NCBI RefSeq assembly: GCF_014805625.2
Contig: NW_023998415.1
Span: 37,762,174-37,826,173, forward strand
Direction of reading: 5' to 3'
DNA: 64,000 nt
Source of the DNA: Glossina fuscipes
Lineage: Eukaryota > Arthropoda > Insecta > Diptera > Glossinidae
The notes below the pieces were generated by a model that saw nothing but the letters and a program-made list of their open reading frames with translations, ran no database searches and was not told where the DNA came from. Positions 1 to 27,362 of this stretch are shown piece after piece. Both the position numbers and the translations under genes were made by a program. Every line of letters begins with the position of its first letter. Positions within the stretch are counted from its first letter, which is position 1.

Positions 1-1860
1 TTTTTTTTTCTGCTCTTTCATTTACATATGAGTGATAGCAACGAAACTAAGACGAAAGTCTTACGCAATCGGGACAAAACATCTACCAATTATCGACTTG
101 GTCGCGAGCGAGAGTTAGCTTTCATAAATATGATTACCCCTTGGACTTGCGCGGAATCGAAAATAGATTGTATTCAAAATCTAAATTTATTCTATCACTT
201 TCGTAAATCAAGTGTGAGCAAACTTGAAAGATGCGGTTATTAAAACCTAAAGGACTCACACAATTAAGTCTATGAATTCATTTATAACGGTATTTGTTAC
301 TAAAACTTTGAAGAAGCGTTAAATTTCGAACCAAAATCGTAGCATTTCTCTTATGCACAAAATATTATCATGTATATCGAAGCTAATGAATTTGGCCCGA
401 CCAAAATCCTATATTTGTATCTAAAAATTCTTATATTCCCATCATAAAGAGACGTAGAATATTAATATTTGGAAACACCTGAAAAACAAGCAGCACAAAA
501 AAAAGGAAAAACTAAATCGAACGCAGAGCCGCCATTTATTGAATTTTACAGTCTTCGTATGAACGTACGTGAGAAACTTGTATACATTTTTCATTAGTAG
601 AAAAGTGTATTTATGGAAAAATATCCAAGATATAGAAAACAGTAAATATAAAAAAAAATTGTGCAAAAATATTAATAAACGTCAAATTCTATAAATGGAA
701 AAGTTGTATTTTGTGAAAACAATGAAGTTTTAAGAAGAGAAGAAGAAAAATAGAAAAATATACATAGCAAATTGAAATGTGTATTAGTTGAGTGTGAGTG
801 TGTGAATTAAAAATAAGAATAGAGCCACAGAGGTTAATAACAATTCTAAAATATATGAAAAAATATGTATGGAGTAAGGCAGTTATAAAAATTGGGGAAA
901 AAATACATATTTGGCAAAAGTTTTTTCTGATAATGGACGTTGTGGTGCAAGAAGGGTAAGACGGAAAGAAAGAGCTACATACACGTTGAGATAGCTACTG
1001 GGGATTTGGATAAGTGATTGCTTGAGCGGAATACGGTTTCGCAAACAAATTTTACAATAAACTTTTTTGAGTAAAAAAACTGATTTCGGATGTAATGTAT
1101 TGACTGCGTGAATCATAGCTTAAGGGCTTTTGGTTAATGTACAGCACCTTTGAATACAAAATTTGTGAAAATATTTATAATATGTACATAAGACCTCCAT
1201 GTTGCAAAAACACGAGCCCTACATTCTCTATAAAGCACATATATATAAATATATAAATGGTACGCTCTTCGCTCAGATGCATACAAACAAACTATATAAT
1301 CCGTGTATGTATATAAGCATGAATATATTTACAATTGAATACACTACGAACGTAAAAGTCATTAATATACTATAAAGTGTGGTGAGACAGATTTTCATAC
1401 GGTTAGTCGAAAAGACGGACAACTGAAGGCGATTATGCGGGCAAACTTAAAAAGGCTAGTTGCTTGATGTGAAATCGATAGAAAAAACTAAAACTATATA
1501 AACTTGTAATGAAAGCAAAATTTCCTACACAATTTTTTGCAATTTGCGTTTAGTATATATGTTTGTTTTTTTTTTCCACATAATTTTCACTTTGTTCCTC
1601 TTTCTTAGAGTTTGTAGAAGCCATTTCCAACACTGATAATTTGCTAAAAATAAAGAGGTTAGGAAACAATAAATGCAACCCTGCGCACTCTATGTGTTGC
1701 GCGATTGTACAAGTAGGCTGTGTAATCACACAAAAAGCCCATCGTACCTTTTTTTTTGTCGCGCCAACTGTGTTTTATTTTATTCCTTCCTCAAACTTGG
1801 AATAGTTAATGAAAATCTCTCATTTGCACAGTGATTCTTTATTAAATCAAACAAAGCCAT
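1..1860. other. No gene recognised
   Basis: AT-rich sequence with only short open frames that match nothing I know. A stretch at about 640-840 is A-rich with GTGTGAGTGTG, like fly leader sequence, but it cannot be tied to a transcript. Confidence 0.5.
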
Positions 1861-2085
1861 GAGAAAGTGAGTAAAATTTTTTTGAGTGAACTAAACAAAC
1901 GTCAAAGAAAAAAAATTGAATAAAAATACCAATTGCGCCTCAGATAGTTTTATAAATTTGTGTGGAAATTAAGAAAAAATATATATGTAAAAAGCACGTT
2001 AACAAATATAGTCTTGCTAATAGAATCCGATGCAAATGGCATAATTGTTTGATAAATATAAAAACAAGAAAAATAATAGAATCTG
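1861..2085 (+). other. Candidate non-coding leader exon
   Basis: This is A-rich, CAAAC-containing sequence of the kind seen in fly 5' leaders. It ends at a strong donor, CTG|GTGAGTTT (2085/2086). The nearest strong acceptor on this strand that leads toward the upSET start is at 10360. This is a suggestion only; its 5' limit is unknown. Confidence 0.2.
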
Positions 2086-4626
2086 GTGAGTTTTTTTAAC
2101 GTAAGAAGAAGACCATCTATTATTTCAGCCTATCTTTTTTCGGAATTTTGTGTGATTTGCTGAAACGATTTATATCATTATTTTTGTTTTGCAAGTTTAT
2201 AGGTGATTTTCTTATTTCGATTTTTATGAGTTCTTCAGGTCTTTTTACCCAATTTGACTTGTTACAATTAGCCGCCATATTGAATAAAGTGATTGTGATT
2301 ATTCTTATTATAAACTTGTATCAATTTTTGCGACAATTACCAAGGAAAGATATAAATAAGGTGTTTCTTCATTTTGGTAAATGAAAATACGTTTAATCCC
2401 TAAAAATATATTTAAAAGGTCTACAAAAATATTTACAAACTTCTCTAGTTAATTTAGTGCACGGTCAGCCATTTTTTCTTATATCAGACATTTCTACTAT
2501 TTATTCTTTCTAGTCTAGTCACTGGTTATATAGTTGTCTCGTTCTGGTTTACATGATTTCTTAAAAATGGCGTCTGTTTTCGTACTGGTAGAAAAGGTTT
2601 TCCATGCCTGTGAAAACATTTTTAATTTCATGTACATGACAGGAAAATATTTTTCATTTAAAAGATGTTTTGTTTTGATAGTTTGGCTTTCACTCTTTCT
2701 GTTTTTGATTACTGATATTGATTTTTTCTCTTAAAATGGCAACACGTACCCTTCCTTATTTTGTATATTAACAGAGGAACGTGGTGTTTACAATAGACTT
2801 GCGCGGTTGTTGTATTTTAGACAAATACTTTAACACTTTTTCATGTTTTCATCTTAAATTTATAGGAAAATCTTGGAAAACAGCGCCTTGTTTAAAATAA
2901 AAAAATTGCTATGAAAAAATTGTAGCGATATGTTGTAGTTACTTTTTTCTCGCTTAATTTTTTACATGTAAATATTTTTGGTAAAAAGCTTCCTCATTTC
3001 TTATCGCTGTTTCACTCTCTCTGGGTTTTTTTTCTTATTTTAAGATAGGTCTTCTTGACTATTAGATTTATATATGTTTATCTCTGTTTTCCAATTATTA
3101 TAAAAAAGAATGCAAGATTTTTCTTGTTTTCTTTCCTACATTGAAAGCAAAAGTTGTAAAACTGGTTAAAAGTATGTAGTTTTTTTTTTATTTATTGAAA
3201 TGCTGGTGAGGAAAGGATTATAGTGTAATGTATATGAATGCCCGTACGTGGAAAATGATTTTCATGAATAGCAAATTTTAAACAATTTACTTTATTAGTC
3301 ATTTGATCTGCATTGATGCAATTCTTCAAAGATATAAAGGCAAGAAAATGTGTAAAGAATTCAATATTTTCGAAAACGTTCAATATTAATGTTTTAATAG
3401 ATTTGTCTGAACTGCGTTTCATGGCCTGTGCGTACTGACTTTTCTAATTAGATATGTTAACCATCCTTTAAATAGCGTAGATAGGAGCGGATACGTTATG
3501 AAATAGTTTTCACCTCGAATATGCGTTTGGACGAACTCAGTCCAATTAATCAAAAAGTTGTTCTTATATGACTTATATTTTGTCACAAAATGTGTTGTAC
3601 AAATTATGAAAATAATTTTTAAATTTTTTAAAATTATTTCATTAAGGAAATTTAGTAGTTTTTGAAAAGAATCGGTTTAACTTTTTTGAGGGCAAATATC
3701 CTTTTGTCCATCTAAACAATGGAATCTTGATTTCTATGAAATAATAAATTATTTTTTAATTTTCGGAATGTAAAGAAGTGCTCCATATTCCTTCTATAAC
3801 GCAGGATGTTGTGGTTTTTTTTTTACATTTCGGAATGTAGAACGGTTTTGTGCCATGTCATATTAAAAGAATAAATGAAGTATTATGGCGGTGAATCTAT
3901 TCTTATCAATGACAACAATACCTCAAGCAATTCGTTTTTATTGTTGTATGCGGCTGGTTCTTAGTCGAAATGTCCTCGCGGTTGGGCTACAAAGGTTCGG
4001 AATTAATTTTTTCTCAAATATAACGCGATAGTTAAAGATAATTTCTCGTAGCTAAGCCATTAAATAAGTAAGGTAGCTTTCTCCACGAACTGAACAAAAA
4101 ATTTTGTGAATTGGGCTGCTCAGTTAATTGAGAACTACTTCATTACCAGAATGGCGACTTTAGTTTTCTTCATGTCTATATAAATATTTGCGCACACCTC
4201 TACAAACAATATATACTTTTTAAAATGCATTTGTTTTCATGTAACCTTTTGTTTCTAGTCGATTTTGAAATTGTCGAAACGCCTCTCTTTTGTGGGGTAG
4301 GGTAAGGTTGCCAGTGCCATTAAAAAAGTTCGTTTTTCTTCTTTATGCTTGCCCTGCAAAAAGTTGTCGGAGTCTTTTAGAATGAAAAAATAGATATATT
4401 CTGCAGTCGTTATTCGCATGTATGTGGTGAATACAATACTCATTTTTTCTCTCACCCTCTTTCGGTTGTTTATTTGCTACGTTTGCTGCCGTTCGATTTT
4501 CTTGATTGTCTACAATCAATGCTAGTTTGAATTTTCATCTAAACTCAGCACAATTAATCCACGCTATAAATTTTGGGGGACGAAGAAGCAGCACATTTCG
4601 CGCCGCCTAGTTAAGAATCAATTTAC

Positions 4627-4642
4627 AGCTGTAATTACAGCT
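4627..4642. other. 16-bp perfect palindrome with a TAATTA core
   Basis: AGCTGTAATTACAGCT is its own reverse complement. The centre is TAATTA, a homeodomain-type core, and the left arm overlaps a CAGCTG E-box. It may be a dimeric transcription-factor site or chance. Confidence 0.3.
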
Positions 4643-5639
4643 ATCTGAGAAATCAATTATAAAATATTTACTTATTCAAGTAAATTATCATATATACTAA
4701 AAGAGTAGAATTAATTTTTGACAAGCAAGCTAAGAGGATTCAACTTTTGCATTGCATCACTTAAGTATCGTTTTCGCCGTTTTCATTATCGTTCGGTGTT
4801 AATAAATCTAATTACCGACAAGTATGGCGAGAATTGATTGTACAGGGTTACAGTTTCTACTTCACTTTGAAGATGGCATAGGATGCTTGCTTTTCATATT
4901 AATGGAAATCAGACCGACACCCCGACAGACAAAATTTTGGTTGCAGTCCTCTCGACTTGATCCTCTTCAAAGACTTTATGAAACAAAACACTCAGTTGAG
5001 GTAGAATACGTCACACGTTACAGTCGCATAGCAGCTCTTTTTATTACATTTTTAAATCATTTTGCCTGAATCAAGATTATTAAAAGCTATATCAGATGTA
5101 ATAGGAAAAAATGCGGCCATAAAATAATTGATTTAACATTAACAGCCTGTTGTATAAGAAAAGCTCACATTATATACATATATGCTTTTTGTTTCAAAGA
5201 TTTTTACTATTGTAGTATGTAAAAAAAAATCTATTGATTTTTATCATCATTTCGTATTTCGAATTTGAATTGAAGAATATATGATGTGTGTATGTAAATA
5301 AATAATAAAATAGATGTATGTAAATAAATATTATTATACATGGCACAACTGCGATATTAAAACTATAGTACGTACAACGTATGTATCTAAATATGGAGAT
5401 GGATGGATGTGGTTGTCTGTGTGCTTGTCGGCTGACTATCCATCTATTTACTTTTGTGATGATTTTCAACAAGGCAAGTTGCAAATTATATGTTATTATA
5501 TTTATAAAACGTAGAATAAGAAGTGTCACGTATTGCAATACAGCAATAGGAGGAAAATGAAAACAGTAAGAAAACTAATGGATGACAAAGTTTGCATTAT
5601 ATATATACATACACATATATATAGGATGTTATATCGTGT

Positions 5640-5960
5640 ATTGTGTTTGATTGCCCAATGAGTGAAATAGAGAGATGTAACGACGCGCGAGTGCCAAGGC
5701 AAAATTAGCGCATTCACTTTTTGGGTGCTACGAACTATCAGACCAAGCGAACGTAAACTGAATACAACCAATCGAACGACCGACCGACCAATTGTGCTTG
5801 GGTATGGCAAAGGAAAGAAATGAAGAAGCAACCAAACAAACAAAACAAACGAACACACACTAATATAATCATAGCCAATGTAACCAAAATCCATAGAAAA
5901 AGGTGCAAAAAGAAATATTCACAAAAAATATTTTATACAAGACACAACAATACAAAACGA
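5640..5960 (+). promoter_or_regulatory. Candidate promoter or leader segment
   Basis: This patch stands out from its AT-rich surroundings. It has CpG-containing sequence (ACGACGCGCGAG), an initiator-like ATCAGACC near 5729, a GACCGACCGACC run and then a long CAAA/CAAAC-rich tract with few structures, which is typical of fly 5' leaders. No TATA box or DPE at the right spacing was found. Confidence 0.2.
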
Positions 5961-8900
5961 TAAATATAAATAAATGAATAAGAGTTTATTAGTTAAACCT
6001 ATTTGGATGCATTAAATTGCCGTAGAGTTGCTCTTTCTTCCTTAGTAAATTGCACAATTAATGCAAAATTTGTTTAATTTTTCTGGCGCCCAGTTTGACT
6101 GTCTGTGGATTCATTTCTTCATCATTATCATCATCACAATGAACGGTCAGATCATTCGAGTATCACTCTACTTGACAGTTTCGTCAATCTTTATTTGCAT
6201 GCAAGCGAATCTTGCTTTATCAAAGAAGTAAAAATTCTACTATTCGTCTTAATGAAAATTTAAGATATTATGCGATACCACTTGCTTCCAAATTACACTG
6301 CCACGTTGGAAGTTAGTTAGTAGATCATGTCTTGAAGATTGCTTTAGCTTTTCAGATATTTATTGTGTATGATGTGCTGCAAACAGCATAATAAAATGAA
6401 TATGTTTTCTTTCGGCATGTATTGGTTGAAAAAATGAAGGATTGATTATGAAGTGCATATATATATATATATATATACAAAGGAAAGCTAACAACTGGCA
6501 GCTCCGTAAGTGGCTAGTACGAGAGGATAGAAGAGATGATGAGAGGTGAAAACCAACACCAATAATGCAGTGATTTGTAAGTTTCCATGTGTGTGTGTTT
6601 CTTTGTATCTATACTTACTATAGACGCAACGCGACTTATGCCGAACGATTGTCGGCAGCAGCCAAACCACTCACGGGTCGTTTACTCTTAAAAAGAAAAG
6701 TCATCTTAAACGAAGAGATACACAGTAATTTAGAATAGCGAATCAAAAAGACTATAACAAAAATTTAATACGACGAGAATATGTTTGGCTTTTACAAATG
6801 GTTGTGCAGCGAACAGAAAACATGGCGCTTGGTTTGATCCGAATTTCGGTGATCACTAATCATTTTATTTTTCCTTAAGAGAGAGAAGATGTAGATAGAT
6901 CCTTTGCGATTTGAACATACAGATGACAATGTAAATTCGGTATGAATGGGTGTGGGTTGTATCATTGCAGGTCAATGGGATTTATGTGCTGTCATGTTTT
7001 AGATATTGCGGCTTCACCAAAGCGATAAATATAAATAGGTGCAATCGAATTTCTGATGCGTTCTTCAATGCGTTATAAAAATAATGATAAATACCAACCA
7101 ACCTTTATGAAACGGATCCAAAAACCAATGCCTGGAGATAAAGTGGAATATGAAAAGCTTTGCGATTGACCAGGAATAAGATTTTAATTTTAAATGATTA
7201 AAGAAATTGTTCTTGTGCTAAAATGATTTATGTAACTATAAGTTATTCATGCTCGATTCGCGCATATTGATAATCTTAGCATTCTGTCGTCTTTACGTTT
7301 TGCATAGACAAGCAATGACGATAAAAATAATTACTTGCTGGTAAAAATTGCTCAGTAGGTGTGATTTTTATGTGTGCATGTTTATATGTAGAGACGTTGA
7401 TTACCGATTGTATTCGGTGCACTTATGCCCTTAATGTTTGCCTGCGTAAATGTCTGTACACTATAATATGTGTAGCTTTTCTGTTTTTTAATTCTTTCTT
7501 TTTCATTAAATTTTATTAGTGAATTTGTTTTATTATTAATAGACTATTCATTAATGAACAATTGAAAATTATTGCAAGTGACACATTTCGTATGTACACA
7601 CATTGATTCAGTGTGTAGATAATGACAATAAACATGTGTGTACGTTTATTTATTCAAGAGTGCAAAATATTGACGTCAAGGGCAGAGTTGCATTTTAAAC
7701 TGTTTTGATTTTACATGTTTTGTATATATATTTATTCAACTTCAAATTACGGTAAAGATGAGCAAGTTTGCTCTGCATTTCGAAACCATGTTTTCACTGA
7801 TTATTGTATTTACAGCGAAGTCAGAGGCAAAATCTTAGTGCCATTATTATTTTTTGAGCAAAAGTTAAAAAGCAATTGGAAATCTTTTTTTTTGTATGTT
7901 GAATGGAGATGGGCTACGCCAATAGATTGGAAATCTTAAAAGAATTTTTTTCTTATGGGTAGAAAATACATTTTTTTTCTAAAAAAATGCCAATTTTTTT
8001 ACGCGCATTTGTTTTTGTTTCCAAAGTAAATGTTTCTCTTAGATCTTGATTTTAGTTAGCAAAAGTAGATAAAGGATGCTATACACTAAAATTAACATAT
8101 GCCAACGATCTCTGCAAATGTACAGAACACGTAAACATGACAGCCAGACTGAAATAACATCCTGATTATAAAGAATTATACCTTTAATTATTTTCAAAAT
8201 ATGTTGAGCGCTTATCAAAACAACAATATTGCTGTAAATCGTTGTTCCTTGACATTCTAATTAGAAGAATTAGATTAGTTCAATGTCAGATGAATATGGA
8301 ATTGGACGAGTTTGCGCTTACTAAGTGTAATTATTTTGTTTTAAATCATATTATATTTTTTTATATTGGCTGAGATATGTAGAATGTGTATTCAAAACGA
8401 CATCGTCATTCCTGTAATAAAACATAAGTCTGAAAATAGATTAAATTCTGAAATAAGTCACACAAAGCAAAATCACAATTCTTTTGGTTTGCAAGCCGGG
8501 CCATTTCTTTGACAGTAAGACTTAAGTAATTCGAAACTTATTATTAAAATTACATATAAAAAAATAATGACAGAAGCGTTAAAAAATAAAACCCAATTCT
8601 TCGTCTTAATTTAAAATGTTAAATTTTGTGAAAAAATTCACTGAAATTTTTAATTTCTTTCAATTTTGACAAACATTCACAAAAGCTGAAGAGTTGCCAT
8701 ATGTTAAATTTAAAACGCGCATATTCTACTTTTGCTAGTTTACTTTTCGTTTCACATTCCGTGGTGGTGAGAGCAAAAAGTAGACATGTTCTTTCTTGGT
8801 TCGTATACAGTAACTATGTACATATTTTTAATTTATTTTGCAAAACCTTTTAATTCAGTTTCAACTATCATTTCCCTCCTATGCTTTAATTCTAAGTTGG

Positions 8901-10610
8901 GTTGTGCGCAAAAGTAATGTAAAAAGCTCTTAGGTATGTTTTGCATGTGTTTGACTGCAGTTTTAAGAATTAACATTTTAAAAAATTATAAAAAAGCGAA
9001 GTAATAAGTATTGGCGTAATATTTTAGGCGCAATTAATGTGATGAATTTAATTCTCCTTAACTTTGTCACCGCTTTTTTTAATCGTATGTTTTAGACTTA
9101 TATCGTTGCTATATGTGTTGTGTGCTTAATATTTAAAAGTTTTACACGTATTCTAAGGCTTTTTGTTTCCTCATGTACGTATGTTTTGTTGCATTTAGTT
9201 ATGTAATCTCGTTTTTACATTTCTTCTTTGTTTCATCTCATTTTTGAGGCAAAATGGGTGTAATGATTGTTTTTCAGCTTTTTTATATATTAAATTAAAA
9301 AGCTTATATAAGCAAGTGCAAACATTTAAAATTAAAAAATTTGATGTATTCTTAAATCGACCAACAATTATGCGGATTTGCTTATATACCTTTTAGTTCT
9401 TGCCGATATTGTATTTGTACATTTGGATGGGTTGCTGTTGGGTAGAAGGTAACGGTAGGAGGGAGGAGGGGAGGGTTGTAGGAGGTGCATTAGATATTTA
9501 CATCGCTTCGATGTATGCAATGCATATATACATGTAGATATTTATACTGAAGTCGGATATAAGGTAAATTCATGTAAATCCATATTGTGGATTTGTGCAC
9601 GTAAAACCACGTAAATACAAAAAGTAGTATGTATGATTCACCTTGAAAAATGTAAATATAATATATCATCCATATAAAAATTTATCCAAATTAACACAAT
9701 TTTTATAAATACAATCAATAGCCTTTTTTCCATAATTCATTGATTTCCCTCCTTTTAATTGAATTGATTATTTGGAATAGAATATATTGTGAATCAGGAC
9801 GCATTTGAAAGTTTATACAATAACATTGACTAAAACGCTAATTTATAGATAGAGATTCGCCAATCTGTTGGTCAATGAAAATTTCGAAAACCTCAATTGT
9901 TCATCCAATTTTAGTTTATTAAAATGTATCTGAATTCTTGACCAGCATAAGAGTGGATGAGATGATTACGTATATTTGTTCATCTGTCAAAGAAATTTTA
10001 AATGTTGTAGAAAACGTTCAAAATTTCGCCAAATTACATTTGAAGATTAATAATAATGAAGAAATAAAAAGAAAAATTAGACCCTAATGACAGAGCTAAG
10101 CGGATTGATGGCAAATTTAGATCTTATCCAACTAGTTAGCTATTAGCAAAGAAAATTTCTACTGCTCTAATGAGGCATATAGTCAGGTAAACAGAAATTT
10201 AGAGGAACTTATTGGAAACTTAAGATTATTTTTTAATTATAGATTTTAGTAGAACGAAGATATTTCGCCTATGTGGTAGAATGAAATAAATTGATTTATT
10301 TGTGCAAATGCAATCTTTAAGTTTATATTTTAATATAAATTTTTGTCTTTTTCTTTACAGCTTGTTATTAAAACAATATAAATCGACGATTTAAAAGAAA
10401 TAAAAAAATTGAATTTTTTTTATCACAAATTTGAGTGAGAAAACTTTATTAAACAAACCCCAACAACGAACGCGCTTTAATTATTAAGCACCCTCAGCTT
10501 CGATAGGGAAATACCTTTGCAAGAGAAAGCGATAGAGCTGGTGTAGGATCCACAACATTTTACAAAAGAAATACTAAAAAAATTGTATATAAAAACTTCT
10601 TGTATATATA

Positions 10611-10672
10611 TACATACATATATATAAATATACATATATATATATATAAATATATATATATATAAATATACA

Positions 10673-10728
<56 letters not shown>

Positions 10729-10797
10729 TATGTATATGTAAATATATATATATATATACATATATATGTATATGTAAATATATATATATATATATAT
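10611..10797. repeat. (TA)n microsatellite tract
   Basis: About 190 bases of TA dinucleotides with TACATA and TAAATA interruptions. It produces long artificial Tyr/Ile frames on the minus strand. Confidence 0.95.
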
Positions 10798-10805
10798 CAG
10801 TTACT

Positions 10806-11078
10806 GTGTACACTTGCAATTTTCCTAAACACCAAAAAGTTATGTTGACGGATGTGATGGCTAATAATGTAATGTTGTCGAAGGATCAATTGTTCTGTTA
10901 TAATCAATCGCATTTTGAAGCCTTATACACGGACTATTGTTTTGAGTTAAGCCCCCATGATTTTGGGGGCCCGCCACATTATATCCACCAGGAGCAGCAA
11001 CATGCCAACGATAACACCACAGCTTGGAATCAAAATATTCGTACAATATTTCAAACCGTAAATGATGATAAAAGTTAA
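10806..11078 (+). CDS. Open frame just upstream of upSET: uORF or alternative N-terminal exon
   Basis: This 90-codon open frame lies between the (TA)n tract and the upSET start, in a different frame. Unlike the surrounding sequence its composition is protein-like: aromatic and acidic residues, with [17 protein letters not shown] and [12 protein letters not shown]. Possible donors are CC|GTAAAT at 11057/11058 and AAAA|GTTAAGT at about 11071. The second has the phase needed to join an acceptor at 11393 (GTTCAG) ahead of the upSET start. A better acceptor at 11279 would lead to a stop in either case. It could therefore be a conserved uORF or the true N-terminus of a longer protein. No function is recognised. 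Confidence 0.35.
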   Translation: MYTCNFPKHQKVMLTDVMANNVMLSKDQLFCYNQSHFEALYTDYCFELSPHDFGGPPHYIHQEQQHANDNTTAWNQNIRTIFQTVNDDKS

Positions 11079-11404
11079 GTAATGAGAGCCTAACAGCAAT
11101 AACGCACACTCTTTTTATCATTCGTTATATGAAAAGAACACATTTTTAAGTTAAAAACAAAAGACGTGAAAGTTTTCCAAAATTGGTGTTAAAAGAATCC
11201 TTCACAAAGACAAAAATTTAGAAGTCCTTAAAACAGGACAGAAAACTTATTTAATTTGTTTTTATTTTTTCTTGCTAAGAGTGCCGAAAAGAAAATTTTA
11301 AAACTTGTGCATTGCTAATTAGCTTTACATTAACAAATAATTTAAAAGAATCATATGTTTTGCCGGCCTGGTGATAAAAAGGAGAACGTTCAGTAAGACA
11401 TATA

Positions 11405-25097
<13,693 letters not shown>

Positions 25098-25826
25098 GCG
25101 ATAAAATGCATTGTATGCGTGAAAACTGAAAGAAATGCTTTTTGTTATCCAAAAAAAAAAAAACTTATGTATACGCCGTCTTATCTCAAGTTTAGGTATT
25201 TACGGAAAGTGGATGTAAATGATTTTATTGTTTCTTCTAATGCCAACATGAATGCAGCACTTATTATTATTTAAGTGAGATGATACTATGAAAACAAACG
25301 CAAAAATAGTTAAACGAATTAAAATGCAAAATTATAATTTATAGGATTTAATATATAATTTATAATCTCCTTTTCTTGTTAGTAGTATTAACCTTATTTT
25401 GCCTTCACTACACATGTTATGTACATGGAAAACTACATACATCTCTTACCGTATTTTAGGCTTTTTATTTATTTATTTTTCATCAGTATACTCCCCCCCT
25501 CTCCTCTCTTCATTATTATATGTCCATTTTTTTCGATTACTTTTGTTTTCTCTGAAATTTTCATTTTCGTTAATCATATTCTATTTTAGCTTTTTTTTAT
25601 ATATTTTTTTATTTTTTTTTTTTTTTTTTTGTATACACCTCGTGAACACTTTGAAAGCTTTTTTTGAAATCACATTGTTTTTCCCTAGTCAAAAATTTCT
25701 GGAATTATTGCCATTATAACGTTTTACATAATCTGTGTTGTATAGATTGGCGATAATAGTCGATACAGATCAAGATCAAACTGCATAAATTTGGAGGAAT
25801 TTTTCTTTTTTTTTTTTAATTTTATA

Positions 25827-25832
25827 AATAAA
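25827..25832 (+). promoter_or_regulatory. Candidate proximal polyadenylation signal
   Basis: A canonical AATAAA about 730 bases after the stop codon, followed directly by TGTTGGACTGATTG, a GT-rich downstream element. Confidence 0.4.
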
Positions 25833-26178
25833 TGTTGGACTGATTGATTGATGGAGTTTGGCTTATTGTTGCCTCGACAAACAGAATTTAACCCTTACTA
25901 CTGCAATATAATAAATATCAGGCATATATATAATAATTTTTAAATCTCTCTTTCATGGCTAATCTGTAAATTCACATGCACATCTCTAATAATATATGAT
26001 ATGATATTTTAGTTATTTTCTTCTTGTCTTTTTGGAAGCAGCAAATATTCCACGATATTTGTACGTATATGAAATATTTTCAGGAGTTTACTCTTCAAGG
26101 ATTTTCTTTTCGACGAGGCCTACACATGTTATATATATTTTCACAGGCAATAAATCGATTTTTAATTTAATGTTTCAT

Positions 26179-26188
<10 letters not shown>

Positions 26189-26219
<31 letters not shown>
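26189..26219. repeat. Poly-T run followed by an ATT-rich tract
   Basis: About 30 T, followed by ATTATT repeats to about 26250, in the probable 3' UTR. Confidence 0.9.
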
Positions 26220-26221
<2 letters not shown>

Positions 26222-26595
26222 TATTTTCATTATTATTATTATTATTAATAAGATTTCTTTTTTTTTTTTTTGGCACACGTGAAAAAATGAAAAAAAAAGG
26301 AGAACCAAAATGAATTTATAACTAATATTTTTTGTTTGTCTTTCAAATACCAGAACAGTAACAATTATGTATAAGTGATATTTACAAACACTTGTGCATA
26401 GCTGCAAATCCATGCGCAGCAATATGCGCGGGTACGAAACAATACATTTTGTAAACATCAATATTATAATTATAATAAATCGAAATTAAAACGAAAAGAA
26501 ATATAGTTATTACTACCATTGCTATTAACGTCCTACAACAACAACAAAAAACAAAAGCAACAACAACTTATATTTGATAAAGCAAATGTGAAAAC

Positions 26596-26603
26596 TGTAA
26601 ATA
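26596..26603 (+). promoter_or_regulatory. Candidate Pumilio response element in the 3' UTR
   Basis: TGTAAATA matches the UGUANAUA consensus and lies outside the TA repeats. It is only relevant if the distal 3' end is used. Confidence 0.25.
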
Positions 26604-27119
26604 TATTTTAACTAAGTAAAAAATTTGTACTACGGCAAAAATCATCATTGTAATAAAAATTTTTTAGTTATTTAGAATAACACCTTAATAATAAAAACAA
26701 TCGTTTTAGTTAAAAAAAAAAAAAAAAGAAAAGAAAATAATGTATTTATGTAATCTTTTTTCTTCGATAAGCTTAACTACCCAATTTCCTTTTACTCTCC
26801 ACTACTTCTACTAAACAAACACTCTATGGAAAGAGAAAAACATTTAAACATCTTCGCCCGTTATGTTGTAATATGTTGTATTTTTTAATTTTTTTTTGTT
26901 TTGTTGTTGTATATATAGTTTATAAAAGTGCTAAAAACTAAAATTTTAGGTTTTATCATTGTAAAAAAAACGCGAAATTACTGAATTGCATATATCTTGA
27001 AATCTAAATTTATACCCTCTAAATGCAATTTCTTTAAATATATTAAAATATATTAAAAAATAGTACAAAAATTAATTTTAAAAGAATTATAAATATTTAA
27101 AAGTTAAGTATATATAATA

Positions 27120-27138
27120 TATATAAAAATATTTTCTA

Positions 27139-27169
<31 letters not shown>

Positions 27170-27185
27170 TTGTATATATTGATTG

Positions 27186-27217
<32 letters not shown>

Positions 27218-27325
27218 GTATATAAATATATATATACATTTATATATATATTAATATATATCAATATATATCAATATATATCTATATATATATAATTATA
27301 TACATATATATATATATATTTTTGA
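27120..27325. repeat. (TA)n-rich tract with short inverted pieces
   Basis: About 200 bases made almost only of TA with scattered TATTTAT, TATCAATA and TATGTA interruptions. It lies near the probable distal 3' end of upSET. Confidence 0.9.
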
Positions 27326-27356
27326 AACTAAAAAGATATGCTACGAAGTAAGCTTC

Positions 27357-27362
27357 AATAAA
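27357..27362 (+). promoter_or_regulatory. Candidate distal polyadenylation signal
   Basis: AATAAA in AGCTTCAATAAAATAAG, followed by a T/G-rich stretch (TTCTTTCTTTTG). It would give a 3' UTR of about 2.3 kb. Confidence 0.35.

Larger units (their letters stand above)
2086..10360 (+). other. Non-coding region, probably 5' intron and upstream sequence of upSET
   Basis: There is no supported gene. It contains short AT-rich frames without recognisable homology, a TA tract at 6458-6478, a 16-bp palindrome at 4627-4642 and a CpG-richer patch at about 5660-5790. It ends with a pyrimidine tract and the acceptor TTTACAG at 10360. Confidence 0.4.
10361..11404 (+). other. Probable 5' UTR of upSET
   Basis: A strong acceptor (TTTTTCTTTACAG) ends at 10360. 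From there to the start codon at 11405 there are many stops and several upstream ATGs. A second acceptor with a T-rich tract (CTTGCTAAG, ending at 11279) suggests a further 5' UTR intron upstream of exon 1. A (TA)n tract at about 10611-10797 may be intronic. Exact exon limits cannot be set without transcripts. Confidence 0.4.

Noticed and set aside
10477..10819. Tyr/Ile-repeat frames on the minus strand
   Set aside because: They are products of the (TA)n microsatellite.
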